Below, piece by piece: positions 32,149 through 41,651 of a stretch of DNA of 64,000 bases. The notes beneath the pieces are model-generated. The model was not told the origin of the DNA. It worked only from the letters and a program-made list of their open reading frames with translations, and did no database searches. The position numbers and the translations under genes were made by a program. The DNA is from Euleptes europaea (Eukaryota > Chordata > Lepidosauria > Squamata > Sphaerodactylidae): assembly GCF_029931775.1 (NCBI RefSeq), contig NC_079324.1, positions 64,115,268 through 64,179,267 of the forward strand, in the 5' to 3' direction. How positions within the stretch are numbered: position 1 is the first letter of the stretch; every line of letters starts with the position of its first letter.

Positions 32149-32233
32149 AGAAGTGAGCTGTGGCTCACGAAAGCTCATACCCTGCCAGAAAATATTTTTG
32201 TTAGTCTTTAAGGTACTTACTACTGGACTCTTG
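32149..32233 (+). mobile_element. 85-bp PLE 3'-tail insertion in CR1
   Basis: AGAAGTGAGCTGTGGCTCAC then GAAAGCTCAT and the GTTAGTCTTTAAGGT tail. It is bounded by the 12-bp duplication CTCCTTTTTTGA (32137-32148 and 32234-32245). Confidence 0.75.
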
Positions 32234-33102
32234 CTCCTTTTTTGAGAAAGTTACTACCTTGCTGGATCAGGGGAATGCTGTAGACATAGTTTATCTAAAT
32301 TTCAGTAAAGCTTTTGATAAGGTTCCACATAGTATTCTAGTTGACAAATTGGGAAAATGTGGGTTAGATTGGATCTGCAACTGGTTGTTAGATGGATCTG
32401 CAACTGGTTGACAGATCGTACCCAAAGAGTTCTAGTTAATGGTTCCTCGTCCACTTGGAGAGAAGTGACTAGTGTACTTCCTCAGGGATCTGTGCTGGGC
32501 CCTGTGTTGTTCAACATCTTTATAAATGATTTGGATGAAAGAATAGAGGGGATGCTTATTAAATTTGCAGATGATACTAAATTGGGAGGGGTAGCAAATA
32601 CGGTAGAAAACAGAGCCAAGATGCAGGATGATCTTGACAGGTTGGAGAAATGGGCTAGAACTAATAAAATGCACTTCAACAAAGACAAATGTAAAGTTCT
32701 GCATTTAGGTAGGAAAAATCAAATGCATAATTATAGGATGGGGGAGACTTGTTTAAGCAGTAGTGTGGTCTTAGTAGACCAAGCACTGAACATGAGTCAC
32801 CAGTGTGATGCTGTAACTAAAAAGGTAAATGCAGTCTTGGGCTGCATCAACAGAAGTATAGTGTCCAGATCACACAAAGTGATGGTATCGCTTTATTCTG
32901 CTCTGGTTAGACCTCACCTGGTTAGACCTCACCTAGAGTACTGTGTTTAGTTTTGGGCACCACAATTTAAGAAAGATGTAGACAAGCTGGAACGTGTCCA
33001 GAGGAGGGCAACAAAGATGGTGAGGGGTCTGGAGACCAAGTCCTATGAGGAAAGGTTGAAGGAGCTGGGTATTGGTTCTTGTAGGTTATCCGGGCTGTGT
33101 AA

Positions 33103-33162
33103 CCGTGGTCTTGGAATTTTCTTTCCTGACGTTTCGCCAGCAACTGTGGCAGGCATCTTCAG
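33103..33162 (-). ncRNA. Hammerhead-like motif, left PLE end
   Basis: The minus strand reads CTGAAGA, a GCC...GGC stem II, then GAAACGTC. Inverted copy of the motif at 37790. Confidence 0.5.
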
Positions 33163-33368
33163 AGTAGTAACACTGAAGGACAGTGTCTCTCAGTGTCAAG
33201 GGTGTAGGAAGAGTAATATATAGTCAGAAAGGGGTTGGGTTTGAGCTGAGTATTGTCCTGCAAAAGTATTGTCCTGTAAGTATCAAGATAATGTGCTAAT
33301 GAGGGTATGGTATGTTAATATGGAACCATTGTATCCTGAAGTGATCTGTTAATGTGTGTAATCCAAAG

Positions 33369-34688
33369 CTAATCTGTATGGCTATTGTTGAATGTTGTCT
33401 TTGTCTGGAGGTTTTTCAGGGCAGGAAGCCAAGCCTTATTCATTCTTAAACTCTCCTCTTTTCTGTTAAAGTTGTGCTGATGTTTATGAATTTCAATGGC
33501 TTCTCTGTGCAATCTGACAAAATAGTTGGTAGAATTGTCCAGTCTTTCAGTGTCTTGGAATAAGACCCTGTGTCCTGTTTGTGTCAGTCCATGTTCAGCC
33601 ACTGCTGATTTCTCAGGTTGGCCAAGTCTGCAGTATCTTTCATGTTCTTTTATCCTTGTTTGTATGCTGCGTTTTGTGGTCCCGATGTAAACTTCTCCAC
33701 AGCTGCAAGGTATACGATATACTCCTGCAGAGGTGAGGGGGTCTCTTTTGTCTTTTGCTGATCGTAGCATTTGTTGTATTTTCTTGGTGGGTTTAAACAC
33801 TGTTTGTAGGTTATGTTTTTTCAAAAGTTTCTCCATCCTGTCAGTGACTCCTTTAATAAATGGCAAGAATACCTTTCCTATGGGAGACTGTTTTTCTTGA
33901 GTTTTCTGATTTTTGTTTGGTTTAATGGCCCTTCTGATTTCATTCTTGGAGTAGCCGTTTGCTAGCAGTGCGTGATTTAGATGATTAGTTTCTTCCTTGA
34001 GAAACTGTGGTTCACAGATCCGTCTTGCACGGTCCATTAATGTTTTGATTATTCCTCTTTTCTGTCGGGGGTGGTGGTTGGAGTTTTTGTGTAAGTAGCG
34101 ATCTGTGTGAGTTGGTTTCCGGTAGACCTTGTGACCTAACTGAAGGTTTGATTTACGGATGACAAGGGTATCAAGAAATGGGAGTTTACCCTCAATTTCC
34201 TTTTCCATGGTAAACTGAATGTTTGGATGGATATTATTAAGATGGTTTAGAAAGTCCATTAATTTTTCTTCACCATGGCTCCAAATGGTAAATGTATCAT
34301 CTACGAATCTGAACCAGACTGTAGGTTTGTAAGGTGCTGATTCTAATGCTGTCTTTTCAAAATATTCCATGTAAAAGTTTGCTATTACTGGACTGAGTGG
34401 ACTTCCCATAGCTACTCCATCAATCTGTTCATAAAATTCTTGATCCCATAGGAAATAACTTGTTGTCAAACAATGGTGAAATAAGGCTGTTATATCTTCT
34501 GGAAAAATCTGGTTAATCAATGAGATTGTGTCTTTTACTGGAACCTTGGTAAAGAGGGATACAACATCAAAACTGATTAATATATCCTTTGGATTGAGTC
34601 TTAACGGACTGATTTTGTTGATGAAGTGAGTTGAATCTTTGATGTAAGAAGTGGTTTTTCCAATGTGGTCCTGTAGGAGGGTGGTCAA
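33369..34688 (-). CDS. PLE protein block: reverse-transcriptase C-half and GIY-YIG endonuclease
   Basis: A 439-codon open block. Residues 1-200 cover the reverse-transcriptase palm, with AMGSPLSPVIA and RFVDDTF. The C-terminal third is a GIY-YIG nuclease (about residues 325-400: VYRIPC, YIGTT, RIKEHERY). The endonuclease nicks target DNA for priming, by family knowledge. It is an element gene, not a host gene. Confidence 0.85.
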   Translation of the reverse strand: MTTLLQDHIGKTTSYIKDSTHFINKISPLRLNPKDILISFDVVSLFTKVPVKDTISLINQIFPEDITALFHHCLTTSYFLWDQEFYEQIDGVAMGSPLSPVIANFYMEYFEKTALESAPYKPTVWFRFVDDTFTIWSHGEEKLMDFLNHLNNIHPNIQFTMEKEIEGKLPFLDTLVIRKSNLQLGHKVYRKPTHTDRYLHKNSNHHPRQKRGIIKTLMDRARRICEPQFLKEETNHLNHALLANGYSKNEIRRAIKPNKNQKTQEKQSPIGKVFLPFIKGVTDRMEKLLKKHNLQTVFKPTKKIQQMLRSAKDKRDPLTSAGVYRIPCSCGEVYIGTTKRSIQTRIKEHERYCRLGQPEKSAVAEHGLTQTGHRVLFQDTERLDNSTNYFVRLHREAIEIHKHQHNFNRKEESLRMNKAWLPALKNLQTKTTFNNSHTD

Positions 34689-34765
34689 ATATTTAGCTAA
34701 TTCATATGTTGGGGAACATATGAATTCACACTACCCGCAGAGAACTTGCTGCCACAGACAAGGAG

Positions 34766-35884
34766 TTGTTTTCCTTACATATCAATACTAGCCACAAAAT
34801 GAGAAGCCATGATTGGGACAAGATTGATAATCTCACCTACAGAAAAATGGAACAGGGGTTAACCAGCCATACTTCCAGACAGAAGCAAAAGTTTAACAAA
34901 TTACAGGAAAGAAGACAGAACAGTCCAAAACTTGACAACAAACGGATTATCTTCAATCTGACAGACCGACAACTCTCACCTGAAGAAACTTCCATCTTAG
35001 CTAAGGGAGGAAACTTTGCAATCACTCCCACCCAAATTCCAGTGGAAGACATCATTGCAAATGTAGAATCTGCCATTCGTAATCTACCTGAAGAAGATGC
35101 TGAGGAAATAAGAGGAGAGACAGCAAGAATTCTACGAAAAGCAAAGCCCCCTGCTAGCAATATAACACGCAAGGAGAGAAACGCCATCAAGACCCTCAAT
35201 GCAGATCCAGAAATCATTATTCTACCAGCTGACAAAGGCAATGCCACAGTGATCATGAAAACAGAAGAATACAAAAAGAAGATTGAGGAACTTCTGGACC
35301 CTGCCACATACAAAAAACTAAAACGAGATCCAACTTGCAAAATTACCAGGAAAACTAGCATTCTGATCAAGAATTCCACTCTTCATCCCGACACACACAG
35401 AAAACTATGCAAGACTGAAGCACAACCACCACGATTATATGGACTACCTAAAATTCATAAGGATTCCGTTCCACTCCGACCCATCTTGAGTGCCATTGGT
35501 TCCCCAACATATGAATTAGCTAAATATTTGACCACCCTCCTACAGGACCACATTGGAAAAACCACTTCTTACATCAAAGATTCAACTCACTTCATCAACA
35601 AAATCAGTCCGTTAAGACTCAATCCAAAGGATATATTAATCAGTTTTGATGTTGTATCCCTCTTTACCAAGGTTCCAGTAAAAGACACAATCTCATTGAT
35701 TAACCAGATTTTTCCAGAAGATATAACAGCCTTATTTCACCATTGTTTGACAACAAGTTATTTCCTATGGGATCAAGAATTTTATGAACAGATTGATGGA
35801 GTAGCTATGGGAAGTCCACTCAGTCCAGTAATAGCAAACTTTTACATGGAATATTTTGAAAAGACAGCATTAGAATCAGCTTGA
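34766..35884 (+). CDS. PLE protein block: N-terminal region and reverse-transcriptase first half
   Basis: A 372-codon open block on the plus strand. A basic N-terminal part with RQKQKFNKLQERR is followed by ADKGNATVIM and RLYGLPKIHK, then PLRPILSAIGSPTYELAK and VKDTISLINQIFP. It stops where the inverted third block begins. Confidence 0.85.
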   Translation: MFSLHINTSHKMRSHDWDKIDNLTYRKMEQGLTSHTSRQKQKFNKLQERRQNSPKLDNKRIIFNLTDRQLSPEETSILAKGGNFAITPTQIPVEDIIANVESAIRNLPEEDAEEIRGETARILRKAKPPASNITRKERNAIKTLNADPEIIILPADKGNATVIMKTEEYKKKIEELLDPATYKKLKRDPTCKITRKTSILIKNSTLHPDTHRKLCKTEAQPPRLYGLPKIHKDSVPLRPILSAIGSPTYELAKYLTTLLQDHIGKTTSYIKDSTHFINKISPLRLNPKDILISFDVVSLFTKVPVKDTISLINQIFPEDITALFHHCLTTSYFLWDQEFYEQIDGVAMGSPLSPVIANFYMEYFEKTALESA

Positions 35885-36616
35885 GAAACTGTGGTTCACA
35901 GATCCGTCTTGCACGGTCCATTAATGTTTTGATTATTCCTCTTTTCTGTCGGGGGTGGTGGTTGGAGTTTTTGTGTAAGTAGCGATCTGTGTGAGTTGGT
36001 TTCCGGTAGACCTTGTGACCTAACTGAAGGTTTGATTTACGGATGACAAGGGTATCAAGAAATGGGAGTTTACCCTCAATTTCCTTTTCCATGGTAAACT
36101 GAATGTTTGGATGGATATTATTAAGATGGTTTAGAAAGTCCATTAATTTTTCTTCACCATGGCTCCAAATGGTAAATGTATCATCTACGAATCTGAACCA
36201 GACTGTAGGTTTGTAAGGTGCTGATTCTAATGCTGTCTTTTCAAAATATTCCATGTAAAAGTTTGCTATTACTGGACTGAGTGGACTTCCCATAGCTACT
36301 CCATCAATCTGTTCATAAAATTCTTGATCCCATAGGAAATAACTTGTTGTCAAACAATGGTGAAATAAGGCTGTTATATCTTCTGGAAAAATCTGGTTAA
36401 TCAATGAGATTGTGTCTTTTACTGGAACCTTGGTAAAGAGGGATACAACATCAAAACTGATTAATATATCCTTTGGATTGAGTCTTAACGGACTGATTTT
36501 GTTGATGAAGTGAGTTGAATCTTTGATGTAAGAAGTGGTTTTTCCAATGTGGTCCTGTAGGAGGGTGGTCAAATATTTAGCTAATTCATATGTTGGGGAA
36601 CATATGAATTCACACT

Positions 36617-37583
36617 ACCTTACAAACCTACAGTCTGGTTCAGATTCGTAGATGATACATTTACCATTTGGAGCCATGGTGAAGAAAAATTAATGGACTT
36701 TCTAAACCATCTTAATAATATCCATCCAAACATTCAGTTTACCATGGAAAAGGAAATTGAGGGTAAACTCCCATTTCTTGATACCCTTGTCATCCGTAAA
36801 TCAAACCTTCAGTTAGGTCACAAGGTCTACCGGAAACCAACTCACACAGATCGCTACTTACACAAAAACTCCAACCACCACCCCCGACAGAAAAGAGGAA
36901 TAATCAAAACATTAATGGACCGTGCAAGACGGATCTGTGAACCACAGTTTCTCAAGGAAGAAACTAATCATCTAAATCACGCACTGCTAGCAAACGGCTA
37001 CTCCAAGAATGAAATCAGAAGGGCCATTAAACCAAACAAAAATCAGAAAACTCAAGAAAAACAGTCTCCCATAGGAAAGGTATTCTTGCCATTTATTAAA
37101 GGAGTCACTGACAGGATGGAGAAACTTTTGAAAAAACATAACCTACAAACAGTGTTTAAACCCACCAAGAAAATACAACAAATGCTACGATCAGCAAAAG
37201 ACAAAAGAGACCCCCTCACCTCTGCAGGAGTATATCGTATACCTTGCAGCTGTGGAGAAGTTTACATCGGGACCACAAAACGCAGCATACAAACAAGGAT
37301 AAAAGAACATGAAAGATACTGCAGACTTGGCCAACCTGAGAAATCAGCAGTGGCTGAACATGGACTGACACAAACAGGACACAGGGTCTTATTCCAAGAC
37401 ACTGAAAGACTGGACAATTCTACCAACTATTTTGTCAGATTGCACAGAGAAGCCATTGAAATTCATAAACATCAGCACAACTTTAACAGAAAAGAGGAGA
37501 GTTTAAGAATGAATATGGCTTGGCTTCCTGCCCTGAAAAACCTCCAGACAAAGACAACATTCAACAATAGCCATACAGATTAG
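36617..37583 (+). CDS. PLE protein block: reverse-transcriptase end and GIY-YIG endonuclease
   Basis: Plus-strand counterpart of the 33369-34688 block, from YKPTVWFRFVDDTF to the nuclease end. The two differ by very few residues (for example MNMAW versus MNKAW), so the inverted arms are of nearly equal age. Confidence 0.85.
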
Positions 37584-37789
37584 CTTTGGATTACACACAT
37601 TAACAGATCACTTCAGGATACAATGGTTCCATATTAACATACCATACCCTCATTAGCACATTATCTTGATACTTACAGGACAATACTTTTGCAGGACAAT
37701 ACTCAGCTCAAACCCAACCCCTTTCTGACTATATATTACTCTTCCTACACCCTTGACACTGAGAGACACTGTCCTTCAGTGTTACTACT

Positions 37790-37850
37790 CTGAAGATGCC
37801 TGCCACAGTTGCTGGCGAAACGTCAGGAAAGAAAATTCCAAGACCACGGT
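37790..37850 (+). ncRNA. Hammerhead-like motif, right PLE end
   Basis: CTGAAGA (37790-37796), stem II GCC...GGC with internal mismatch, GAAA (37817-37820), then a GGAA/TTCC hairpin in the stem III position. Core bases fit a hammerhead; stems I and III are imperfect. Hammerheads are a reported PLE feature. Confidence 0.5.
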
Positions 37851-38527
37851 TACACAGCCCGGATAACCTACAAGAACCAATGAACTCTGACCGTGAAAGC
37901 CTTCGACAATATTTTGAGCTGGGTATGTTTAGCCTGAAGAGGAGAAGACTGAGAGGGGATATGATAACTATGTTTAAGGACTTGAAGGGCATATAGAGGA
38001 GGGTGCCGAGTTGTTTTCTGTTGCTCAAGAAGGTCGGACCAGAACCAACGGTTTGAAATTAGAGCGAAAGAGTTTCCGTCTAGACATTAGGAAGAATTTT
38101 CTAACAGTTAGAGCGGTTCCTCAGTGGAACAGGCTTCTTCGGGAGGTGGTGAGTTCTCCTTCCCTGGAGGTTTTTAAGCAGAGGTTAGATGGCCATCTGT
38201 CAGCAATGCTGATTCTGTGACCTTGGGCAGATGATGAGAGGGAGGGCATCTTGGCCATCTTCTGGTCACTAGGGGTGTGGAGGGGGGAGGTAGTTGTGAA
38301 TTTCCTGCATTGTGCAGGGGGTTGGACTTGATGGCCCTGGTGGTCCCTTCCAACTCTATGATTCTATGAAACTCTGCTTTTGGACTGGGAAGGACAGCCA
38401 AGAATACATTTTAAGAATGATGCCTTCTTCATTCAGAGGTGGCCCTTTAGCCAGAATGGTTCATGGGGCATTGGAGATAACAAGAGGTTGTCTATCCAGA
38501 GTCATAACATCCTCGGTGCTTTTTACA

Positions 38528-38741
38528 GGGTTGCCAGCGCTGGGTTGGGAAATTCCTGGAGAACTGGGTGTGCAGTCTAGGGAGGGTGGGGTTTGGGGAG
38601 GAGACGGACCTCAGTGGGGTATAATGCCTTGCAGCTCACCTAACACTGGAGCCATTTTCTCCAGGGCGACTGATCTCTGTTGTCTGGAGAACAGCTGTAA
38701 GACTGGGAGATCTCCACCCCCCAGCAGGAGGTTGGCAACCC
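38528..38741 (+). mobile_element. hAT-type MITE
   Basis: CAGGGTTGCCAGCGCTGGG at left and GGTTGGCAACCCTA at right. Flanking 8-mers GCTTTTTA and GCTTGTCA match at six positions. Confidence 0.75.
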
Positions 38742-39109
38742 TAGCTTGTCACTACCAAGAGATTTGAGAAAATAGGACTGTGTGAACAGAGCATCAAGGG
38801 CACCGCACGCTTCTGGGACATTTCTCAGAGGACAGAAGTAGGGTTGGACCCACTGCTCCAGTGCCCTGAATGGCGACTTCATCTGCAGGTGCTTGGCTTC
38901 GTGCCGAAAAACCCCTGAGGATCTCTGCAGACCAGGTTTTCAAAGGCAGCTGAACAAGCCAGAGTCGCTGTCTTGGGTCGGGCGGCCATGCTAGGGCAGC
39001 TCAATCTGTACCATCTTTGGACTCAAACCTGCATTCTGAAAAGCGCTTGAGGAGATACCTGGGGGTGAGTGTTCAGAGACGAGAATGGTGGTTTAAAATC
39101 AAACAGCCT
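38742..39109. other. No gene recognised
   Basis: Plain sequence between a MITE and a SINE. Confidence 0.3.
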
Positions 39110-39350
39110 GTGTAGTGTGGAGCATGGAGTTCTGAACTAGGATTTGGGAGTCCCAGGTTCGAATCCCCACTCTGCTGTGGAAGCTGGCCGGGTGATCTTG
39201 GGCCAGTCACACTCTCTCAGCCTAACCTGCCTCACAGGGTTGTTGTTGTGAAGGTATAATGGAGGACAGAAGGATTTTGGAAGCCTATGTGGGTCCCCAT
39301 CAGGAAGAAAAGTAGGGCTATAAATGAAGTAAATATACATATGTATATAA
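39110..39350 (+). repeat. tRNA-derived MIR-like SINE
   Basis: CCCAGGTTCGAATCCCCACT (B box), CTTGGGCCAGTCACACTCTC, ending GGGCTATAAATGAAGTAAAT. Confidence 0.75.
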
Positions 39351-40024
39351 GAGTGAACCCTTTGGCAGTTACTGATTTCCCTGAGCCTTGGATGCCAACT
39401 CACCCTGCCCCGAATGCCCTCTTCTGCTACCCGCAAGGAAAGGCCCCCTTTGCACCTGGAGGGCTGCAGACAGGGAGGGAGAGATGTCTCTGCACCGTCC
39501 TTCATGGTCCACCCAATTCTTCTTGCCTCTCTTTCTTCCCTTGTGCTGAGGCTGAAAGAAACGGCTGGCTGGCGGGCTGAGGACGTCGCTGGCATTTGGA
39601 TGAGCCTCCCTGGGTGGACCCTTCAGCTCCCAATGAGGCCGGGAGCTTCAGAGCATTGATGAGAAAGAAGAGCCCCCTTCAATCAGATGCGACCAAACGT
39701 GCATGGGATCGGGCTGGAAGAGTCACCTTGGCAGCAAGTCAGAGCCAGCCGAGCAGCTGCACTCTTGCTCCTCCGCAAGGGCTTGGCCAGTCCCCAGTGG
39801 TCAGTGGCACCATCTCGTCTGGGCTTGTGCTGCCTCTGGCCTGGACTCGGCCTGGCTGGTGGTGGCACCGGCCTGGGAGGGAAATGACCACGAGTCCCTG
39901 GCTTAGGGTGACAAAAAGCCCTGCGCTATCCCTGCACTGTGGAGGATCCCAGGGGGATGGGGAGGCAGCCATGACCCCTCCCTGCAGAACCCTCTGGCAG
40001 TGCAGCAGAAGAGAGGGAGGGCCG
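39351..40024. other. No gene recognised
   Basis: Searched on the minus strand for the last coding exon of the SLC6 transporter without success. Confidence 0.3.
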
Positions 40025-40242
40025 TCACATGAACAGATGAAGCTGCCTTCTACTGAATCAGACCCAGCCTTGGTCCATCGAAGTCAGTATTGTCTACTCA
40101 GACCGGCAGCGGCTCTCCAGGGTCTCAGGCAGGGGTCTTTCACGTCACCTACTCGCCTAGTCCCTTTAACTGGAGATGCCGGGGATTGAACCTGGGGCCT
40201 TCTGCATGCCAAGCAGAGGCTCTACCACTGAGCCACAGCATC
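40025..40242 (-). repeat. tRNA-derived squamate SINE (GGCTCAGTGGT box)
   Basis: The minus strand begins GCTGTGGCTCAGTGGTAGAG (A box) with GGTTCAATCCC (B box), followed by the GGTCTGAGTAGACAATACTG body and a GCTTCATCTGTTCATG tail. Confidence 0.85.
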
Positions 40243-41094
40243 ATGCACTCATACTGCCCCAGTTCAGCACAGCGGTGCCTTCCTCTCCTGTGGGTCTTGC
40301 CTCCTGAAAGGTGAGGCGGCCCTGGAGGTCCGCACACTTCCCAAATGTCTGCATTTCTTTTCTAGAACGGTTCTCACACAAAATCGCACGCAGCAGTCAG
40401 GCATCCCGAGGGTAAATCTTGAGATTAACCATCATGTGACAAAAGGGGACAAACAAAATGCTCAGGAGCTGGGAGGACAGGGTAGAGGAGGGGGCCTGGG
40501 CAACTGCAGCACCAGCCGCAGCAAACCTAGCTGAAGCCCCGTGCCTGGCATTGCTGCAGCCTGGGTCGAGGGTTGCCGGGGGTGGGGGCTTGGGCACCAG
40601 CAGGCACAGAGACCTCTTTGGGCATGGTTTGCAGAAGAGGACTTTGGCCGTGGTGTCCAATCCGTAGGGAGAGAGGGCTGGGACAGCTATGGCCGTCAAT
40701 GGGGGAGCCCCACTCCTGGTGGCTCCTCAGTTGTCTTCATATTGGCAAAAAGCAGTCCATGTTTCCCTTGAGGGGGGGCTGGCACCATGTCCACAGATCC
40801 CAGTGGCTGCTCCCCTTTTGTCTTCTCGGGTCGAAGGCACACTGCAAGGCGCTGGGTGGTCAAGAAAAGAGGGACAGGTGATTAGGGACCGCAGGCTGGC
40901 TTCTGGACCTTCCCCAGGGAGCCTGGAAAACCAGGAGGTGGCTGGGGCCCCGGCCAGAATCATCCTCCACTCGCAAAGGCCCTGCAAATTCTCAGTGTAG
41001 AACTGAATTGGGAAGGCCAAATATGGGGTTGCTGAACCAGCCACCTGGGAGATCATTTGCACAAGGAGAAAAAGGATTCTGTTATAGGAGGGTA

Positions 41095-41425
41095 AATAGT
41101 TAAATTGTGGAACTCCCTGCCCCAGGATGTGGTGATGGCTGCCTAACTGGAAGGCTTTAAGAGGGGCGTGAACATATTCATGGTGGAGAGGGCTATCTGT
41201 GGCTACTAGTTAAAATGGAGACTAGTCATGATGCATACCTATTCTCTCCAGGATCAGAGGAGCAGGCCTATCATATTAGGTGCTGAGGAACACAGGCAGG
41301 ATAATGCTGCTGCAGTGGTCTTGTTTGTGGGCTTCCTAGAGGCACCTGGTTGGCCACTGTGTGGACAGATTGCTGGCTTGATGGGCCTGGGTCTGATCCA
41401 GCAGGGCCTTTCATATATTCTTATG
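41095..41425 (+). repeat. CR1-related 3' end repeat
   Basis: CTCCCTGCCCCAGGATGTGG, CCTATTCTCTCCAGGATCAG, ending CATATATTCTTATGG. It lies just 3' of the last recovered SLC6 exon. Confidence 0.75.
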
Positions 41426-41483
41426 GTGTTTCCTGAAGGGAAGTGCCCCCCCTCCCCAGCTCTGGGGATCCCCCTGCCCTGAC

Positions 41484-41651
41484 CTGCTTGAGAGATCCTG
41501 GGGTCCAGACAAGCTTGTAGGCCATGTAGACAGGGATGCAGAGGAAAGAGGAGGCGCCGATCAGGTACCCCACCGAGATGCTCCAGGCCGGGTACTGGTA
41601 GTCGAACAACGTGAGGGGGGGCTGGTTCAGCAGAGAGCTGATGATGATGAA
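41484..41651 (-). CDS. SLC6 exon 12: TM11 end to TM12
   Basis: A 168-bp exon, phase 0/0. [13 protein letters not shown], then [20 protein letters not shown] (TM12), ending TPGSLKQ before GTCAGG. Confidence 0.9.

Larger units (their letters stand above)
33073..37915. mobile_element. Penelope-like element (PLE), mosaic of four alternating blocks
   Basis: A GIY-YIG-bearing PLE inserted in a CR1 with the 11-bp target duplication GAGCTGGGTAT (33062-33072; 37916-37926). The blocks are 33073-34714 (minus), 34715-35880 (plus), 35881-36616 (minus) and 36617-37915 (plus). The reverse-transcriptase signature AMGSPLSPVIANFYMEYFE, the catalytic FVDD and the endonuclease signature GVYRIPCSCGEVYIGTT with R...EHERY are visible. 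The outer minus and plus blocks are nearly identical inverted copies. A ~34-bp extension (about 37881-37915) exists only at the right end. The coding blocks are open and little diverged, pointing to a young insertion. The element as it stands is rearranged, not in simple full-length order. Confidence 0.9.
31627..38372 (+). mobile_element. CR1 LINE with reverse transcriptase, split by a PLE
   Basis: ORF2 coding parts: SSGPDELHPRVLKELADVI near 31.8 kb, DYRPISLTSIPGKLFEQII near 32.0 kb, FSKAFDKVPH near 32.3 kb, then VLPQGSVLGPVLFNIFINDL and FADDTKLGG near 32.5 kb. The 3' part resumes after the PLE at 37916 and ends CAACTCTATGATTCTATGA near 38370. The frame is interrupted in places, including by an 85-bp PLE tail (32149-32233) and the 4.8-kb PLE (33073-37915). 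About 1.9 kb of CR1 sequence remains. Confidence 0.85.

Noticed and set aside
33369-37583. PLE open frames as host genes
   Set aside because: They carry reverse transcriptase and GIY-YIG motifs, lie inside a flanked insertion and repeat in inverted order.
40727-41062. Possible last SLC6 exon on the minus strand (contains LRSLITC)
   Set aside because: Only a faint resemblance to the SERT tail; the in-frame acceptor gives a long unrelated C-terminus.
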